A stretch of 64,000 bases of DNA from Catellatospora citrea (GTDB lineage Bacteria; Actinomycetota; Actinomycetes; Mycobacteriales; Micromonosporaceae), in contig NZ_RAPR01000001.1 of assembly GCF_003610235.1 (NCBI RefSeq), positions 6,944,001 through 7,008,000 of the forward strand, written 5' to 3'. The translations under genes were made by a program, and so were the position numbers. This document shows, one piece after another, positions 8,223-16,655 of this stretch. Below the pieces are notes generated by a model that was not told where the DNA came from, ran no database searches, and worked only from the letters and a program-made list of their open reading frames with translations. The stretch's first letter is position 1. Every line of letters begins with the position of its first letter.

Positions 8223-9524
8223 GTGCCGGCCGTGGTGCCCGGCTCGACGTTCGGGCGGCGGTTGCGCGAGTTCCGGCAGTCGGCAGGGATGACCATCGAG
8301 GGCCTGTGCCGGGCGTCAGGTGTCAGCGCCCGGGCGATCAGCGACATGGAGCGCGGCCACAGCCGGGTGCCCCAGGGCCGGACGCTGGCGCTGCTGGCCG
8401 ATGCGTTGAAGCTCGACGACGGTGACCGTGCCCGCCTGATCGAGCCGGTGCGAGCGCAGCGGCCGAACAGCCGGGTCGGCCGTCCGCGGGTCGGTGAGCT
8501 GCCGCGGGGGATCGGGGACTTCGTGGGCCGGGTGCGGGAGCTGGAACTGCTCCGCCGCCACGCGCTGGCCGCGCCGGACCGCGGCCGGACGCTGCTGGCC
8601 GTGGTGCACGGCCAGCCGGGGCTGGGCAAGACGGCGTTCGCGGTCCGGGTGGCCGAGCAGTTGCGGGAGGCGTTCCCCGACGGGCAGATCTACCTGGACC
8701 TTCGGGGCACGGATCCGGTGCCGATGCCGACCGGTGAGGCATCCACGCGGCTGCTGCGGGCACTGGAGGTGAGCCCGCGTGGCATCGCCGACGACGAGCA
8801 GGAGCGGGCCGGGCAGGTCCGGGCCGTGCTGCGGGAGCGGCGCTGCCTGCTGGTGCTCGACGACGCGGCCGACGAGGCCCAGGTGCGGCCGTTGCTGCCC
8901 GGCGTGGGGAGCGGCACCGTCGTGGTGACCAGCCGCCGTTTGCTCGGTGGCCTGGAGGGGGCGCTGCGGATCGGGCTGGCGCCGCTGACGCCCCGCGAAT
9001 CGGCGGCCCTGTTGCAGGCGATCTCGGGGCAGGCGGCGGGATCGGAGGCCGGCGCGGTGGCGAGGCTGTGCGGCCACCTGCCGCTGGCGCTGCGGATCGC
9101 GGGCACGCGGCTGGCGAGCAGACCGGGGTGGACGATGGGCGACCTGGTGCGGTTGCTGTCCGATGAGGATCGTCGGCTGGCGAACCTGTCGACGGGCGAC
9201 CTGGGCGTGGCTGCGGCGTTCGCGCCGTCGTATGCCCAGCTGTCCGCACCGGCCAAGGCGATGTTCCGGGGGCTCGCACACGTGCCGGGACCCGATTTCA
9301 CCGCGCCGGCCGCCGCGGCGCTCACCCAGCGGGATCTGCTCGACGCCGAGGATCTGCTGGAGGAGCTGGTCGACGTGGGCCTCGTGCAGCCCGAAGGCGA
9401 CCGGTACCGGTTGCACGACCTGGTCCGGATCTTCGCGGCCGACCGGCTGCGCGGCGCGGTGCCGGCGGCGATGCGGGAGCACCGGTTCGCCGGTGCGATC
9501 CGGGTGCCGTCCCTGCTCAGGTAA
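8223..9524 (+). CDS. XRE-type HTH / NB-ARC regulator, no TPR part
   Basis: A 433-residue STAND regulator. An HTH of the XRE type (FGRRLREFRQSAGMTIEGL..SGVSARAISDMERG) is followed by an NB-ARC ATPase with P-loop GQPGLGKTA, Walker B CLLVLDDA, GHLPLAL and a winged helix (YRLHDLVRIFAADRL). It stops about 25 residues past the winged helix, so the sensor repeats normally found there are absent. No other frame continues the homology, so this is a real truncation. GTG at 8223 is preferred because GGGAG sits seven bases upstream; the frame is open to a GTG at 8139. It could act as a dominant partner of a full-length regulator or sense through another protein. Confidence 0.8.
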   Translation: MPAVVPGSTFGRRLREFRQSAGMTIEGLCRASGVSARAISDMERGHSRVPQGRTLALLADALKLDDGDRARLIEPVRAQRPNSRVGRPRVGELPRGIGDFVGRVRELELLRRHALAAPDRGRTLLAVVHGQPGLGKTAFAVRVAEQLREAFPDGQIYLDLRGTDPVPMPTGEASTRLLRALEVSPRGIADDEQERAGQVRAVLRERRCLLVLDDAADEAQVRPLLPGVGSGTVVVTSRRLLGGLEGALRIGLAPLTPRESAALLQAISGQAAGSEAGAVARLCGHLPLALRIAGTRLASRPGWTMGDLVRLLSDEDRRLANLSTGDLGVAAAFAPSYAQLSAPAKAMFRGLAHVPGPDFTAPAAAALTQRDLLDAEDLLEELVDVGLVQPEGDRYRLHDLVRIFAADRLRGAVPAAMREHRFAGAIRVPSLLR

Positions 9525-9555
9525 CGCTGCGACCGGGAACGGTCACTCAAACGAC

Positions 9556-9581
9556 ACTGCTTGCGCACTCAGAGTGCCTAG
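9556..9581 (+). promoter_or_regulatory. Operator palindrome in a shared promoter element
   Basis: Contains GCACTC-A-GAGTGC (9565-9577), a perfect 13-bp palindrome, inside the ACTGCTTG-N13-CCTAG frame also found at 5564-5589. Typical size for a TetR-like operator; the regulator is not next door. Confidence 0.5.
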
Positions 9582-9675
9582 CGTTCCTCCTCGCCGGCAA
9601 GGACCGGCCACCACCTGGGCCGGTTCAGGCTCCCGTACCGCGACCGCGGTGCGGACACCACAGGAGGAAACACAG

Positions 9676-10489
9676 ATGTCCCTGAGCAAGAGATTGCGGG
9701 CGTTCGGCGTCGCCGCGGCCGCACTGCTCACCGCGGGCGCCGTCGGCGGTCGCGCCCACCGGCGCACAGGCCACCGGCGACCACGGCAAGAAGCCGACGG
9801 TCGTGCTGGTCCACGGCGCGTTCGCCGACAGCGGCGGCTGGCACGACGTGACCCGCAAGCTGCAGCGCGACGGCTACCCGGTCGTCGCGGCCGCCAACCC
9901 CCTGCGCGGCGTCGCACACGACGCAGCCCAACTCAAGGCCAAACTGCAGCAGATCGAGGGCCCGATCGTCCTGGTCGGGCACTCCTACGGCGGCATGGTC
10001 ATCTCGTCGGCGGCCACCGGCAACCCGAACGTCAAGGCACTGGTCTACATCGCCGCGTTCACCCCCGACAAGGGTGAGAGCGCCTTCCAGCTGGCCTCCA
10101 AGTTCGAAGGCAGCACCCTGCCGGAGACGCTGCGGCCGGTGCCGCTGCCCGACGGCGACGCGGACCTGTACGTGGACCAGAAGCTGTTCCGGCAGCAGTT
10201 CGCCGCCGACGTCGCGTCCCGCGACGCGGCCCTGATGGCATCCTCGCAGCGCCCGGTCACCGCATCGGCGCTGAACGAGGGCGGCGGCGAGCCCGCCTGG
10301 CGGACCATCCGCAGCTACCACCTCATCGCCGAGGCCGACAAGACCATCCCGGCGAAGCTGCAGCACTTCGGCGCCGACCGCGCGCACGGCGTCAAGCAGC
10401 GCGAGAACGGCGCCTCGCATGCGGTGTTCGTATCGCGGGCGAAGACGACGGCCGAGTTCATCGAGCGGGCAGCCCGCGAGACGGCCTGA
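9676..10489 (+). pseudogene. Secreted alpha/beta hydrolase, broken by a +1 frameshift
   Basis: The ATG at 9676 has a strong AGGAGGA site and begins a Sec signal peptide (MSLSKRLRAFGVAAAALLTAGAVG). After codon 24 the frame goes wrong. Dropping one G in GGCGGTCGC (9748) restores VAPTGAQATGDHGKKPTVVLVHGAFADSGGW, that is, a signal-peptide end followed by the hydrolase body, which is open to 10489. The body has the oxyanion HGAFADSGGW, the nucleophile elbow GHSYGG and a late histidine (GASHAVFVS), as in secreted esterase-like hydrolases of about 270 residues. Either a recent frameshift mutation or a sequencing error. The body alone could start at GTG 9803 but would lack its first strand and signal. 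Confidence 0.85.
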
Positions 10490-10845
10490 CGGACACCTGC
10501 CCGCCCCGATCACGCGGGGCACGGCAGGTAGCGGGTGGCGGAGGTCGACCGCCACCCGCGTCGTCAACTCCGGGGCAGATGCTCGACGCACTCCAGAGTC
10601 ACTGAACCCGCACCACGGCCTCCTAACATGACGATGCGAGCCCCCCCACGAGAGCAGCCGGCGCCGTTCACGGGTGCCGTGGCCGACGTCGTCCACCTTG
10701 CCGGCACGCCATGACCGCGGCGGGCCGACGCCTTCGCGGCCCTGCTTTCTGCGTTAGTTCTGCCTGGCAGCGGCCCGTTCCCGCTGGTTGCATGGGTGCC
10801 TGAGCCGGTCCGTCCCGGGGCCGGGGCGAGCAGCGAGGGCAGGTC
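10490..10845. other. Intergenic region, 356 bp
   Basis: Holds the hydrolase terminator (10531-10559); the remainder should contain the promoter of the SARP regulator. I see no gene and no clear promoter pair. Confidence 0.6.
10531..10559 (+). terminator. Hairpin terminator after the hydrolase
   Basis: 11-bp perfect stem GCGGGTGGCGG / CCGCCACCCGC with a 7-nt loop, 42 bases past the stop. Confidence 0.65.
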
Positions 10846-12525
10846 ATGGGCGAGTCGAGCGCGGCAGTGCGGTTCACCATCCTGGGCCCGGTCGCGGCCC
10901 GGCGCGGTGGCGTCGAGCTGGAACTCGGCGGCCGCCAGCAGCGGCTGGTGCTCGCCCTGCTGCTGGCCAACGCGGGGTCGGTGGTCGGTCTGAGCGACCT
11001 GGTCGACACCATCTGGAACCAGGATCCGCCGACCAGCGCCGTCAACGTCGTGCACCGCTACATCGGCACCCTGCGCCGGCTCATCGAACCGGACCTGCCG
11101 GTGCGCGCCGTCGGCGGTTACCTCATCCGGCACGCGGCCGGCTACCGGCTGCGCGTCGACGAGGACTCCCTCGACCTGCTGAGCTTCCGCCGGCTGGTGG
11201 CCCAGGCCCGAGCGGCGGCCGAACCCGGCGCGGCGGTGCGGTGGTACGCCCAGGCGCTGGCACTGTGGCGTGGTGCCTGCGGCTCCGGCCTGGACCCGGA
11301 GTCGCGCACGCATCCGGCCTTCGCCGCGATCGAGGCCGAATGCACCCACGCCGTCCGGGACGCCGCCGACACGGCACTGCGCGGCGGCCGGCCACGCCTG
11401 ATGATCCCGGCCCTGCGGCAGGCGGCCGGACAGCACCCGCTCGACGAGGCGCTGCAGGCCCGCCTCATCCTGGCGCTGGCCGCCGACGGCAGGCAGGCCG
11501 AGGCCCTGCAGACGTTCCAGCAGGTCCGCGGGCGGCTCGCTGACGAACTGGGCATTGACCCCAGCCCCGAGCTGCTCGACGCCTACGACCGCCTGCTGCA
11601 CCAGCGCACCTCGGCCGAGTGGCGCGGCGACGCGGCGGCACCGCCCGACCCGGTCAGTGGCCCCGCCGTCCCGCCGCCCGACGGCGGCGAGGAGACGGCA
11701 GGCCAGGCGATCTCGCGCCCGACGCCGGCTCAGCTGCCGCCGGACCACCCGTTCTTCGGCGGCCGGGCGGACCTGCTGGCCCGCGCACAGGCGCTGCTCG
11801 ACGAGGACCGGCGGCAGGGCAGGGCAACGGTGGCGTTGGCCCTGTACGGCATGGCGGGTATCGGCAAGAGCACACTGGCGATCCATCTGGGACACCGGCT
11901 GGCCGCCGCGTACCCGGACGGGCAGCTCTACGCCGACCTGCGCGGCTTTGCCGCCCACGAACGCGCGATGAGCCCCGCCGAGGCACTGCGCGGGTTCCTG
12001 GACTCGCTCGGGGTCCCGCCGGAGAGCGTGCCGACCGAACTGCACGCGCTGGCCGGGCTCTACCGCAGCATTCTCGCCGGACGGCAGATGCTGCTCGTCA
12101 TCGACAACTGCCGCGACTTCGAGCACGTCCGGCATCTGCTGCCCAGCACCCCCGGCTGCCTGGCCATCGTGACCAGCCGCAATCAGCTCACCGGCCTGGT
12201 CTCCAGCGGTCGCGCCCATCCCCTGCCCGTGGGTCCGCCGCCACCTGAGGAGGCGCAGGAGTACCTGGTCCGGCGGTTGGGCGCCGCACGGCTGGCCGGC
12301 GAACCGGCCGCGGTCGCACAGATCATCGCCGGCAGCGGGCGGCTACCGAGGGCGCTGGCCGTGGTGGCCGCCCGTGCCGCGGCGTTGCCCGACGCACCGC
12401 TAGCGGTATTCGCCGCGCAGCTGAAGGCATCGCCGTCCGGGGCAGCGGCCACCCGGCGGTGGCCGTACGCGGCCACGGGCCACGGGCCGGGCGACCGCAA
12501 CATGCCGTCCCTGCGCTGGAACTGA
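10846..12525 (+). CDS. SARP-family regulator with truncated NB-ARC domain
   Basis: A 559-residue AfsR/DnrI-type protein. Residues 8-100 form the OmpR-like winged-helix DNA-binding domain (FTILGPVAARRGG...QQRLVLALLLANAG...NVVHRYIGTLRR). Residues about 105-255 are the bacterial transcriptional activation domain. An NB-ARC ATPase follows with P-loop GMAGIGKST near 340 and Walker B MLLVIDNCRD. Homology to the two other SARPs of this window stops after LAVFAAQLKAS; the last 30 residues are unrelated low-complexity sequence. The winged helix and TPRs are lost, and no alternative frame restores them. SARPs activate biosynthetic genes, but none is adjacent. The following pst operon starts 373 bp later. 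Confidence 0.85.
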   Translation: MGESSAAVRFTILGPVAARRGGVELELGGRQQRLVLALLLANAGSVVGLSDLVDTIWNQDPPTSAVNVVHRYIGTLRRLIEPDLPVRAVGGYLIRHAAGYRLRVDEDSLDLLSFRRLVAQARAAAEPGAAVRWYAQALALWRGACGSGLDPESRTHPAFAAIEAECTHAVRDAADTALRGGRPRLMIPALRQAAGQHPLDEALQARLILALAADGRQAEALQTFQQVRGRLADELGIDPSPELLDAYDRLLHQRTSAEWRGDAAAPPDPVSGPAVPPPDGGEETAGQAISRPTPAQLPPDHPFFGGRADLLARAQALLDEDRRQGRATVALALYGMAGIGKSTLAIHLGHRLAAAYPDGQLYADLRGFAAHERAMSPAEALRGFLDSLGVPPESVPTELHALAGLYRSILAGRQMLLVIDNCRDFEHVRHLLPSTPGCLAIVTSRNQLTGLVSSGRAHPLPVGPPPPEEAQEYLVRRLGAARLAGEPAAVAQIIAGSGRLPRALAVVAARAAALPDAPLAVFAAQLKASPSGAAATRRWPYAATGHGPGDRNMPSLRWN

Positions 12526-12898
12526 CCGGCCCGGGGCAGGCCCGGATACCGGCGGCGGTACGGCCGGCGACACGAGCCCGGTTCAACACGGCCGCGGGCC
12601 CCATGGCGCAACGGTGTTCCCGGACGGTCACGATCGGACGCCGAACGGCTGAGCTGCACGCCTGGCTTGTACCGTCAGGTTGCGGCTCGGTGCGATGCGC
12701 CGTCTAAAGGCGACACAGGCCGGTAATGGCGCTGTGACCGCCGTGATTGCATTCGGTGGACCTGGCGGGGGTCTGCCCGTTGCGGGAACACGTTATGTGT
12801 CCGCTTCTTCTGTTATTCATTCAACACGGAGCGTGCAGACAGTTCCCTGGCTTTCCCTGTCATCCGGACAGGTGATTACCGAGTGTCAGGGGTGCGGG
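12526..12898. other. Leader region of the pst operon, 373 bp
   Basis: A comparatively AT-rich patch (about 12790-12830, with CGTTATGTGT and TTATTCATTCAAC) is the best candidate for the operon promoter. An imperfect inverted repeat GGAACAC/GTGTCC lies at about 12785-12802. I looked for PHO boxes (direct repeats of GTTCACC, the Streptomyces PhoP site) and found none. Confidence 0.45.
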
Positions 12899-13915
12899 GT
12901 GACCGCGACGATGCAAGCTCCGGCGGCCGACAGCGCGCCCGTGGAGGAACGCCGCAGGCTCGCCCTGCCGGGCGGCGCCGACCGGGTGTTCCGGGTGGTG
13001 CTGCGTACGGCGGGGACGATGGTGCTGGCCGTGATGGCCACGGTCGGGGTCTTCCTGAGCGTGAACGCCTGGGACGCGCTGGTCGACGCGAAATGGCACT
13101 TCCTGACGCGGCAGCGGTGGGAGCCCAGCTCGCACAACTTCGGGGTGGCCGCGGTGATGGCGGGCACGATGCTCATCGCGCTGGTGGCGATCAGCCTGGC
13201 GGTGCCACTGGCCACGGGCATGGCGCTGTACATCTCGGAGTACGCGCAGGGCCGGTGGAAAGCGACCCTGATCAGCCTGGTGGATCTGATGGCCGCGGTG
13301 CCCAGCGTGGTGTACGGGCTGTGGGGCTTCGCGTTCCTGCAGCCGCACATCACCGGGCTGTCGCGCTGGCTGGCCACGTACGGGTCGTGGTTCCCGCTGT
13401 TCCGGGTGAACAACTTCGATCCCGCCGACCCGCTGCAGTCGATGACGGTGTTCACGTCGTCGACGTTCATCGCCGGGATCGTGGTGGCGCTGATGGTGAC
13501 GCCGATCGTGACATCGGTGATGCGGGAGGTCTTCTCGCAGGCGCCGCTGGGTGAGCGCGAGGGCGCGTACGCCCTGGGCGGCACCCGCTGGGGCATGATC
13601 CGTTCGGTGGTGCTCCCGTTCGGGCGCGGCGGCATGATCGGCGGCACCATGCTCGGCCTGGGCCGGGCGATGGGGGAGACCATCGCCGTCTACATGATCA
13701 TCTCGCCGGTCTTCGAGATCCAGCCGCGCATCCTCGAGAACGGCGCCAACTCGATCTCCGCGCTGATCGCGCTCAAGTACGGCGAGGCCCGGGGCGTGGC
13801 GCTGCCCGCGCTGATGGCCGCCGGGCTGGCCCTGTTCGCGGTGACGCTGGTGGTCAACTTCATCGCCTCGTCGATCATCGCCCGCAGCCGCTCCGGCGCG
13901 ACGAGCGAGGTGTGA
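12899..13915 (+). CDS. pstC: Phosphate ABC transporter permease PstC
   Basis: A 338-residue inner-membrane permease with six predicted helices. The EAA loop that contacts the ATPase is at GEREGAYALGGTRWGMIRSVVLPFGRGG, followed by GLGRAMGETIAV, the classic PstC signature. The large periplasmic loop between the early helices (AFLQPHITGLSRW...FRVNNFDPADPLQSM) fits the family. With PstA it forms the channel for inorganic phosphate. The start is uncertain: GTG 12899 follows AGGGG, while ATG 12911 gives a protein four residues shorter; the frame is open further upstream to 12680 but that part has no family similarity. The stop overlaps the next start as GTGA. Confidence 0.92.
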   Translation: MTATMQAPAADSAPVEERRRLALPGGADRVFRVVLRTAGTMVLAVMATVGVFLSVNAWDALVDAKWHFLTRQRWEPSSHNFGVAAVMAGTMLIALVAISLAVPLATGMALYISEYAQGRWKATLISLVDLMAAVPSVVYGLWGFAFLQPHITGLSRWLATYGSWFPLFRVNNFDPADPLQSMTVFTSSTFIAGIVVALMVTPIVTSVMREVFSQAPLGEREGAYALGGTRWGMIRSVVLPFGRGGMIGGTMLGLGRAMGETIAVYMIISPVFEIQPRILENGANSISALIALKYGEARGVALPALMAAGLALFAVTLVVNFIASSIIARSRSGATSEV

Positions 13916-15054
13916 ACATGGACCTGGACTTCGACCGCGACACCATGGCCGAGACCGGCGCGCCGCTGCGGGCCGCCGACGTCCGCCGGGACGCCGCGGT
14001 GCCCGAACGGCCCGCCGAACCGCGCCGTGACACCGGCGGGGGCCGCGGCCACGACCGGCTCCGGGCGGTCGGCGCGGGCGCCGGCGCGCTCAGCCTGACC
14101 TGGCTCGTGTTCGGCTGGATCGCTCCGTTCGACGGGCTCATCGGCTTCGTGACCGTGGCGTACGTGCTGTTCCTGGCCCTGTACGCGGTGCTGGTCGCGC
14201 TCGACGAGGACGGCCCCGCAGTGCGGGACCGGATCGCCGCCGCGGCCGTGCACAGCATCGCCTTCCTGCTGCTGAGCACGCTGGCGTTCATCGTGCTGTT
14301 CACCATGTGGTCCGGTCGCGAGGCGCTGTCGCACCTGAACTTCTACGTCGAGGACATGGCCGAGGCCGGCCCGCTGGACCCGCTGACCAAGGGCGGCATC
14401 GTGCACGCCGTGGTCGGCACGCTGGTCCAGATCACCCTGGCACTCAGCGTCACGCTGCCGCTGGGCCTGGCCACCGCGGTGTTCCTGGCCGAGACCCGGG
14501 GCGCCTTCACCCGCTTCGTGCGCACCGTGGTCGAGGCGATGACCGCGCTGCCCTCCATCGTGGCCGGCCTGTTCGTGTACGCGGCGCTCATCCTGGGCCT
14601 GGGCGTGCCGACCTCCGGGTTCGCCGCCTCGATGGCGATCAGCGTGATGATGCTGCCGATCGTGATCCGGGCCTCCGACGTGGTGCTGCGGGTGGTGCCG
14701 GGCTCACTGCGGGAGGCGTCGCTGGCGCTGGGCGCCTCGACCTGGCGCACCGTGTGGCACGTGGTGCTGCCGACCGCCCGCTCGGGCCTGGCCACCGCGC
14801 TGATCCTCGGCTCGGCCCGTGGTCTCGGTGAGACCTCGCCGGTGCTGATCACCGCGGGGGCGACCACCCACCTCAACGCCGACCCGTTCTCCGGCCCGCA
14901 GGTCTCGCTGCCGCTGGCCACTTTCAACCTGATCCGCTCGCCCCAGCTCACCATGGTCGCCCGCGGGTTCGGCGCCGCGGCGGTGCTGATGGTGGTGGTG
15001 CTGGTGCTGTTCGCGTTCGGCCGGTACCTGGGCCGGGCCAGGAAGGGAAGATGA
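13912..15054 (+). CDS. pstA: Phosphate ABC transporter permease PstA, long N-terminus
   Basis: A 380-residue membrane permease, 80-100 residues longer than ordinary PstA. Residues 1-45 are charged and cytoplasmic, then come two extra hydrophobic segments (LSLTWLVFGWIAPF and IGFVTVAYVLFLALYAVLVAL) before the standard six-helix core. The EAA loop is at LREASLALGASTWRTVWHVVLPTARSG, followed by GSARGLGETSPVLITAG, the PstA signature. Start GTG 13912 overlaps the pstC stop (GTGA); ATG 13918 is two codons in. The stop overlaps pstS as ATGA, so the three genes are translationally coupled. Inferred to pair with PstC and PstB. Confidence 0.92.
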   Translation: MNMDLDFDRDTMAETGAPLRAADVRRDAAVPERPAEPRRDTGGGRGHDRLRAVGAGAGALSLTWLVFGWIAPFDGLIGFVTVAYVLFLALYAVLVALDEDGPAVRDRIAAAAVHSIAFLLLSTLAFIVLFTMWSGREALSHLNFYVEDMAEAGPLDPLTKGGIVHAVVGTLVQITLALSVTLPLGLATAVFLAETRGAFTRFVRTVVEAMTALPSIVAGLFVYAALILGLGVPTSGFAASMAISVMMLPIVIRASDVVLRVVPGSLREASLALGASTWRTVWHVVLPTARSGLATALILGSARGLGETSPVLITAGATTHLNADPFSGPQVSLPLATFNLIRSPQLTMVARGFGAAAVLMVVVLVLFAFGRYLGRARKGR

Positions 15055-16655
15055 TGATCTCGCGAAGACGGCGCTGGAGCGCCCGGCTGCTGGCCGCCGT
15101 GCTGGTGATGGCCTCGGTGCCGATCACGGCCGCACCCGCCCACGCGGTGGCGTACGTGCCGATCAGCGGCGCCGGATCCACCTGGAGCGGTCCCGCCATC
15201 ATCCAGTGGGCCTCCAACGTCACGCAGTACGACATGACGGTCAACTACCAGGCCCAGGGCTCCTCGGACGGGCGCAACCGGTTCAAGGCCGGGACCGTCG
15301 ACTTCGGTGTCTCCGAGATCCCGTACGGGCTCACCGACGGTGGCGTGACCGACCTGCCGCCGCGGCGCAAGTTCGCGTACATGCCGATCGTGGCGGGCGG
15401 CACGGCGTTCATGTACAACCTGACCATCGGCGACCACCGGGTGACCAACCTGCGGTTGTCGGGCGAGACCATCGCCAAGATCTTCACCGGGGTCATCACC
15501 CGGTGGGACGACAAGCAGATCAAAGCGGACAACCCCCGGCTGACCCTGCCCGGCCGCAAGATCGTGCCGGTGGTCCGGTCCGACGGCTCGGGCACCACCG
15601 CCCAGTTCACCCTGTGGCTGTCGGCCACCTACCCGGAGCTGTGGAACGCCTACTGCCGCAAGGCGGGCCGCAACTCCTCACCGTGCGGGTTCACCTCGGA
15701 CTTCCCGGTCGTGTCCGGCTCGGGCTTCGTCGCCCAGGCCGGCTCCGACCAGGTCTCCGGCTACACCAAGAACAACGTCGCGACGATCACCTACGTCGAG
15801 TACTCCTACGCCAAGAACGCGAACTTCCCGGTCGCCAAGATGCGCAACGCCGCCGGCTACTTCATCGAGCCGACCGCCTACAGCGTCGCGGTGGCGCTGA
15901 CCGAGGCACGCATCAAGAGCGACCTCACCCAGGACCTGACCCGGGTGTACGGCAACAGCGACAAGCGCACCTATCCGCTGTCCAGCTACAGCTACATGAT
16001 CATTCCAGTCGATGAGATACCGCCCGGGTTCAGCCTGGAGAAGGGCCGCTCGCTGTCCGACTTCGCCTACTACTTCCTCTGCGAAGGCCAGCGGCAGGCC
16101 GAGGACCTGGGCTACTCCCCACTGCCGGTCAACCTGGTCACCGCGGCGAAGCAGCAGGTCGACCGGATCAAAGGGGCGGTGCCCCAAGCGATCGACGGCC
16201 GCAGCTGCAACAACCCGACGCTGACCGCCAACGGCAAGAACGCCCTGGCCGAGAAGGCGCCCAACCCCAAAGAGTGTGACCTGGCCAGCCGCGGCGATCA
16301 GTGCGCCTCCGGCACCGGCGGCGCCCGGGCAGACACCCCGCTCAACCCGCTGCCCGGCAGCTCGGGCGGGGCGACCCCGTCGGGCGGCGCGAGCGCCGGT
16401 CCGGGCGGCGGCACCGGCGACGGCGACGGCACCGGCACCGGCACCGGTGACGGCACCGGGTCCGGGCAAGGCGCGGGCGGTCCGGGCGACGGCGACGGCG
16501 GGCAATCCGACGTGTACGCCGTGACGGTCGACCTGGCCGCCGCCGACCGCTCGCAACAGCGCCTGTTCCTGCTGCTGGCGGCCGCGATGCTGGTCGCCGT
16601 CGTGCTGCTGCCGCCGCTGGTCGGTCGGGCGCTGCGCCGCCGGAGCGCGCGATGA
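15051..16655 (+). CDS. pstS: Phosphate-binding protein PstS with C-terminal membrane anchor
   Basis: A 534-residue extracytoplasmic binding protein. Signal peptide 1-32 (cleavage after APAHA), with no lipobox. The phosphate-binding fold keeps the usual contact loops: GAGSTWSGP (40-48), DFGVSEIP (84-91) and RSDGSGTT (176-183). After the domain comes a linker of about 80 residues rich in Gly, Thr, Asp and Ser (GGGTGDGDGTGTGTG...), then a membrane helix (about 507-528, LFLLLAAAMLVAVVLLPPLVG) and an Arg-rich tail. Actinobacterial PstS is usually a lipoprotein; here the C-terminal helix holds it to the membrane on a long tether. Coupled to pstA and to the next gene by ATGA overlaps. Confidence 0.9.
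   Translation: MMISRRRRWSARLLAAVLVMASVPITAAPAHAVAYVPISGAGSTWSGPAIIQWASNVTQYDMTVNYQAQGSSDGRNRFKAGTVDFGVSEIPYGLTDGGVTDLPPRRKFAYMPIVAGGTAFMYNLTIGDHRVTNLRLSGETIAKIFTGVITRWDDKQIKADNPRLTLPGRKIVPVVRSDGSGTTAQFTLWLSATYPELWNAYCRKAGRNSSPCGFTSDFPVVSGSGFVAQAGSDQVSGYTKNNVATITYVEYSYAKNANFPVAKMRNAAGYFIEPTAYSVAVALTEARIKSDLTQDLTRVYGNSDKRTYPLSSYSYMIIPVDEIPPGFSLEKGRSLSDFAYYFLCEGQRQAEDLGYSPLPVNLVTAAKQQVDRIKGAVPQAIDGRSCNNPTLTANGKNALAEKAPNPKECDLASRGDQCASGTGGARADTPLNPLPGSSGGATPSGGASAGPGGGTGDGDGTGTGTGDGTGSGQGAGGPGDGDGGQSDVYAVTVDLAAADRSQQRLFLLLAAAMLVAVVLLPPLVGRALRRRSAR

Noticed and set aside
12526..12898. PHO box before pstC
   Set aside because: No pair of GTTCACC-like direct repeats with 11-bp spacing found; control by phosphate remains unproven.
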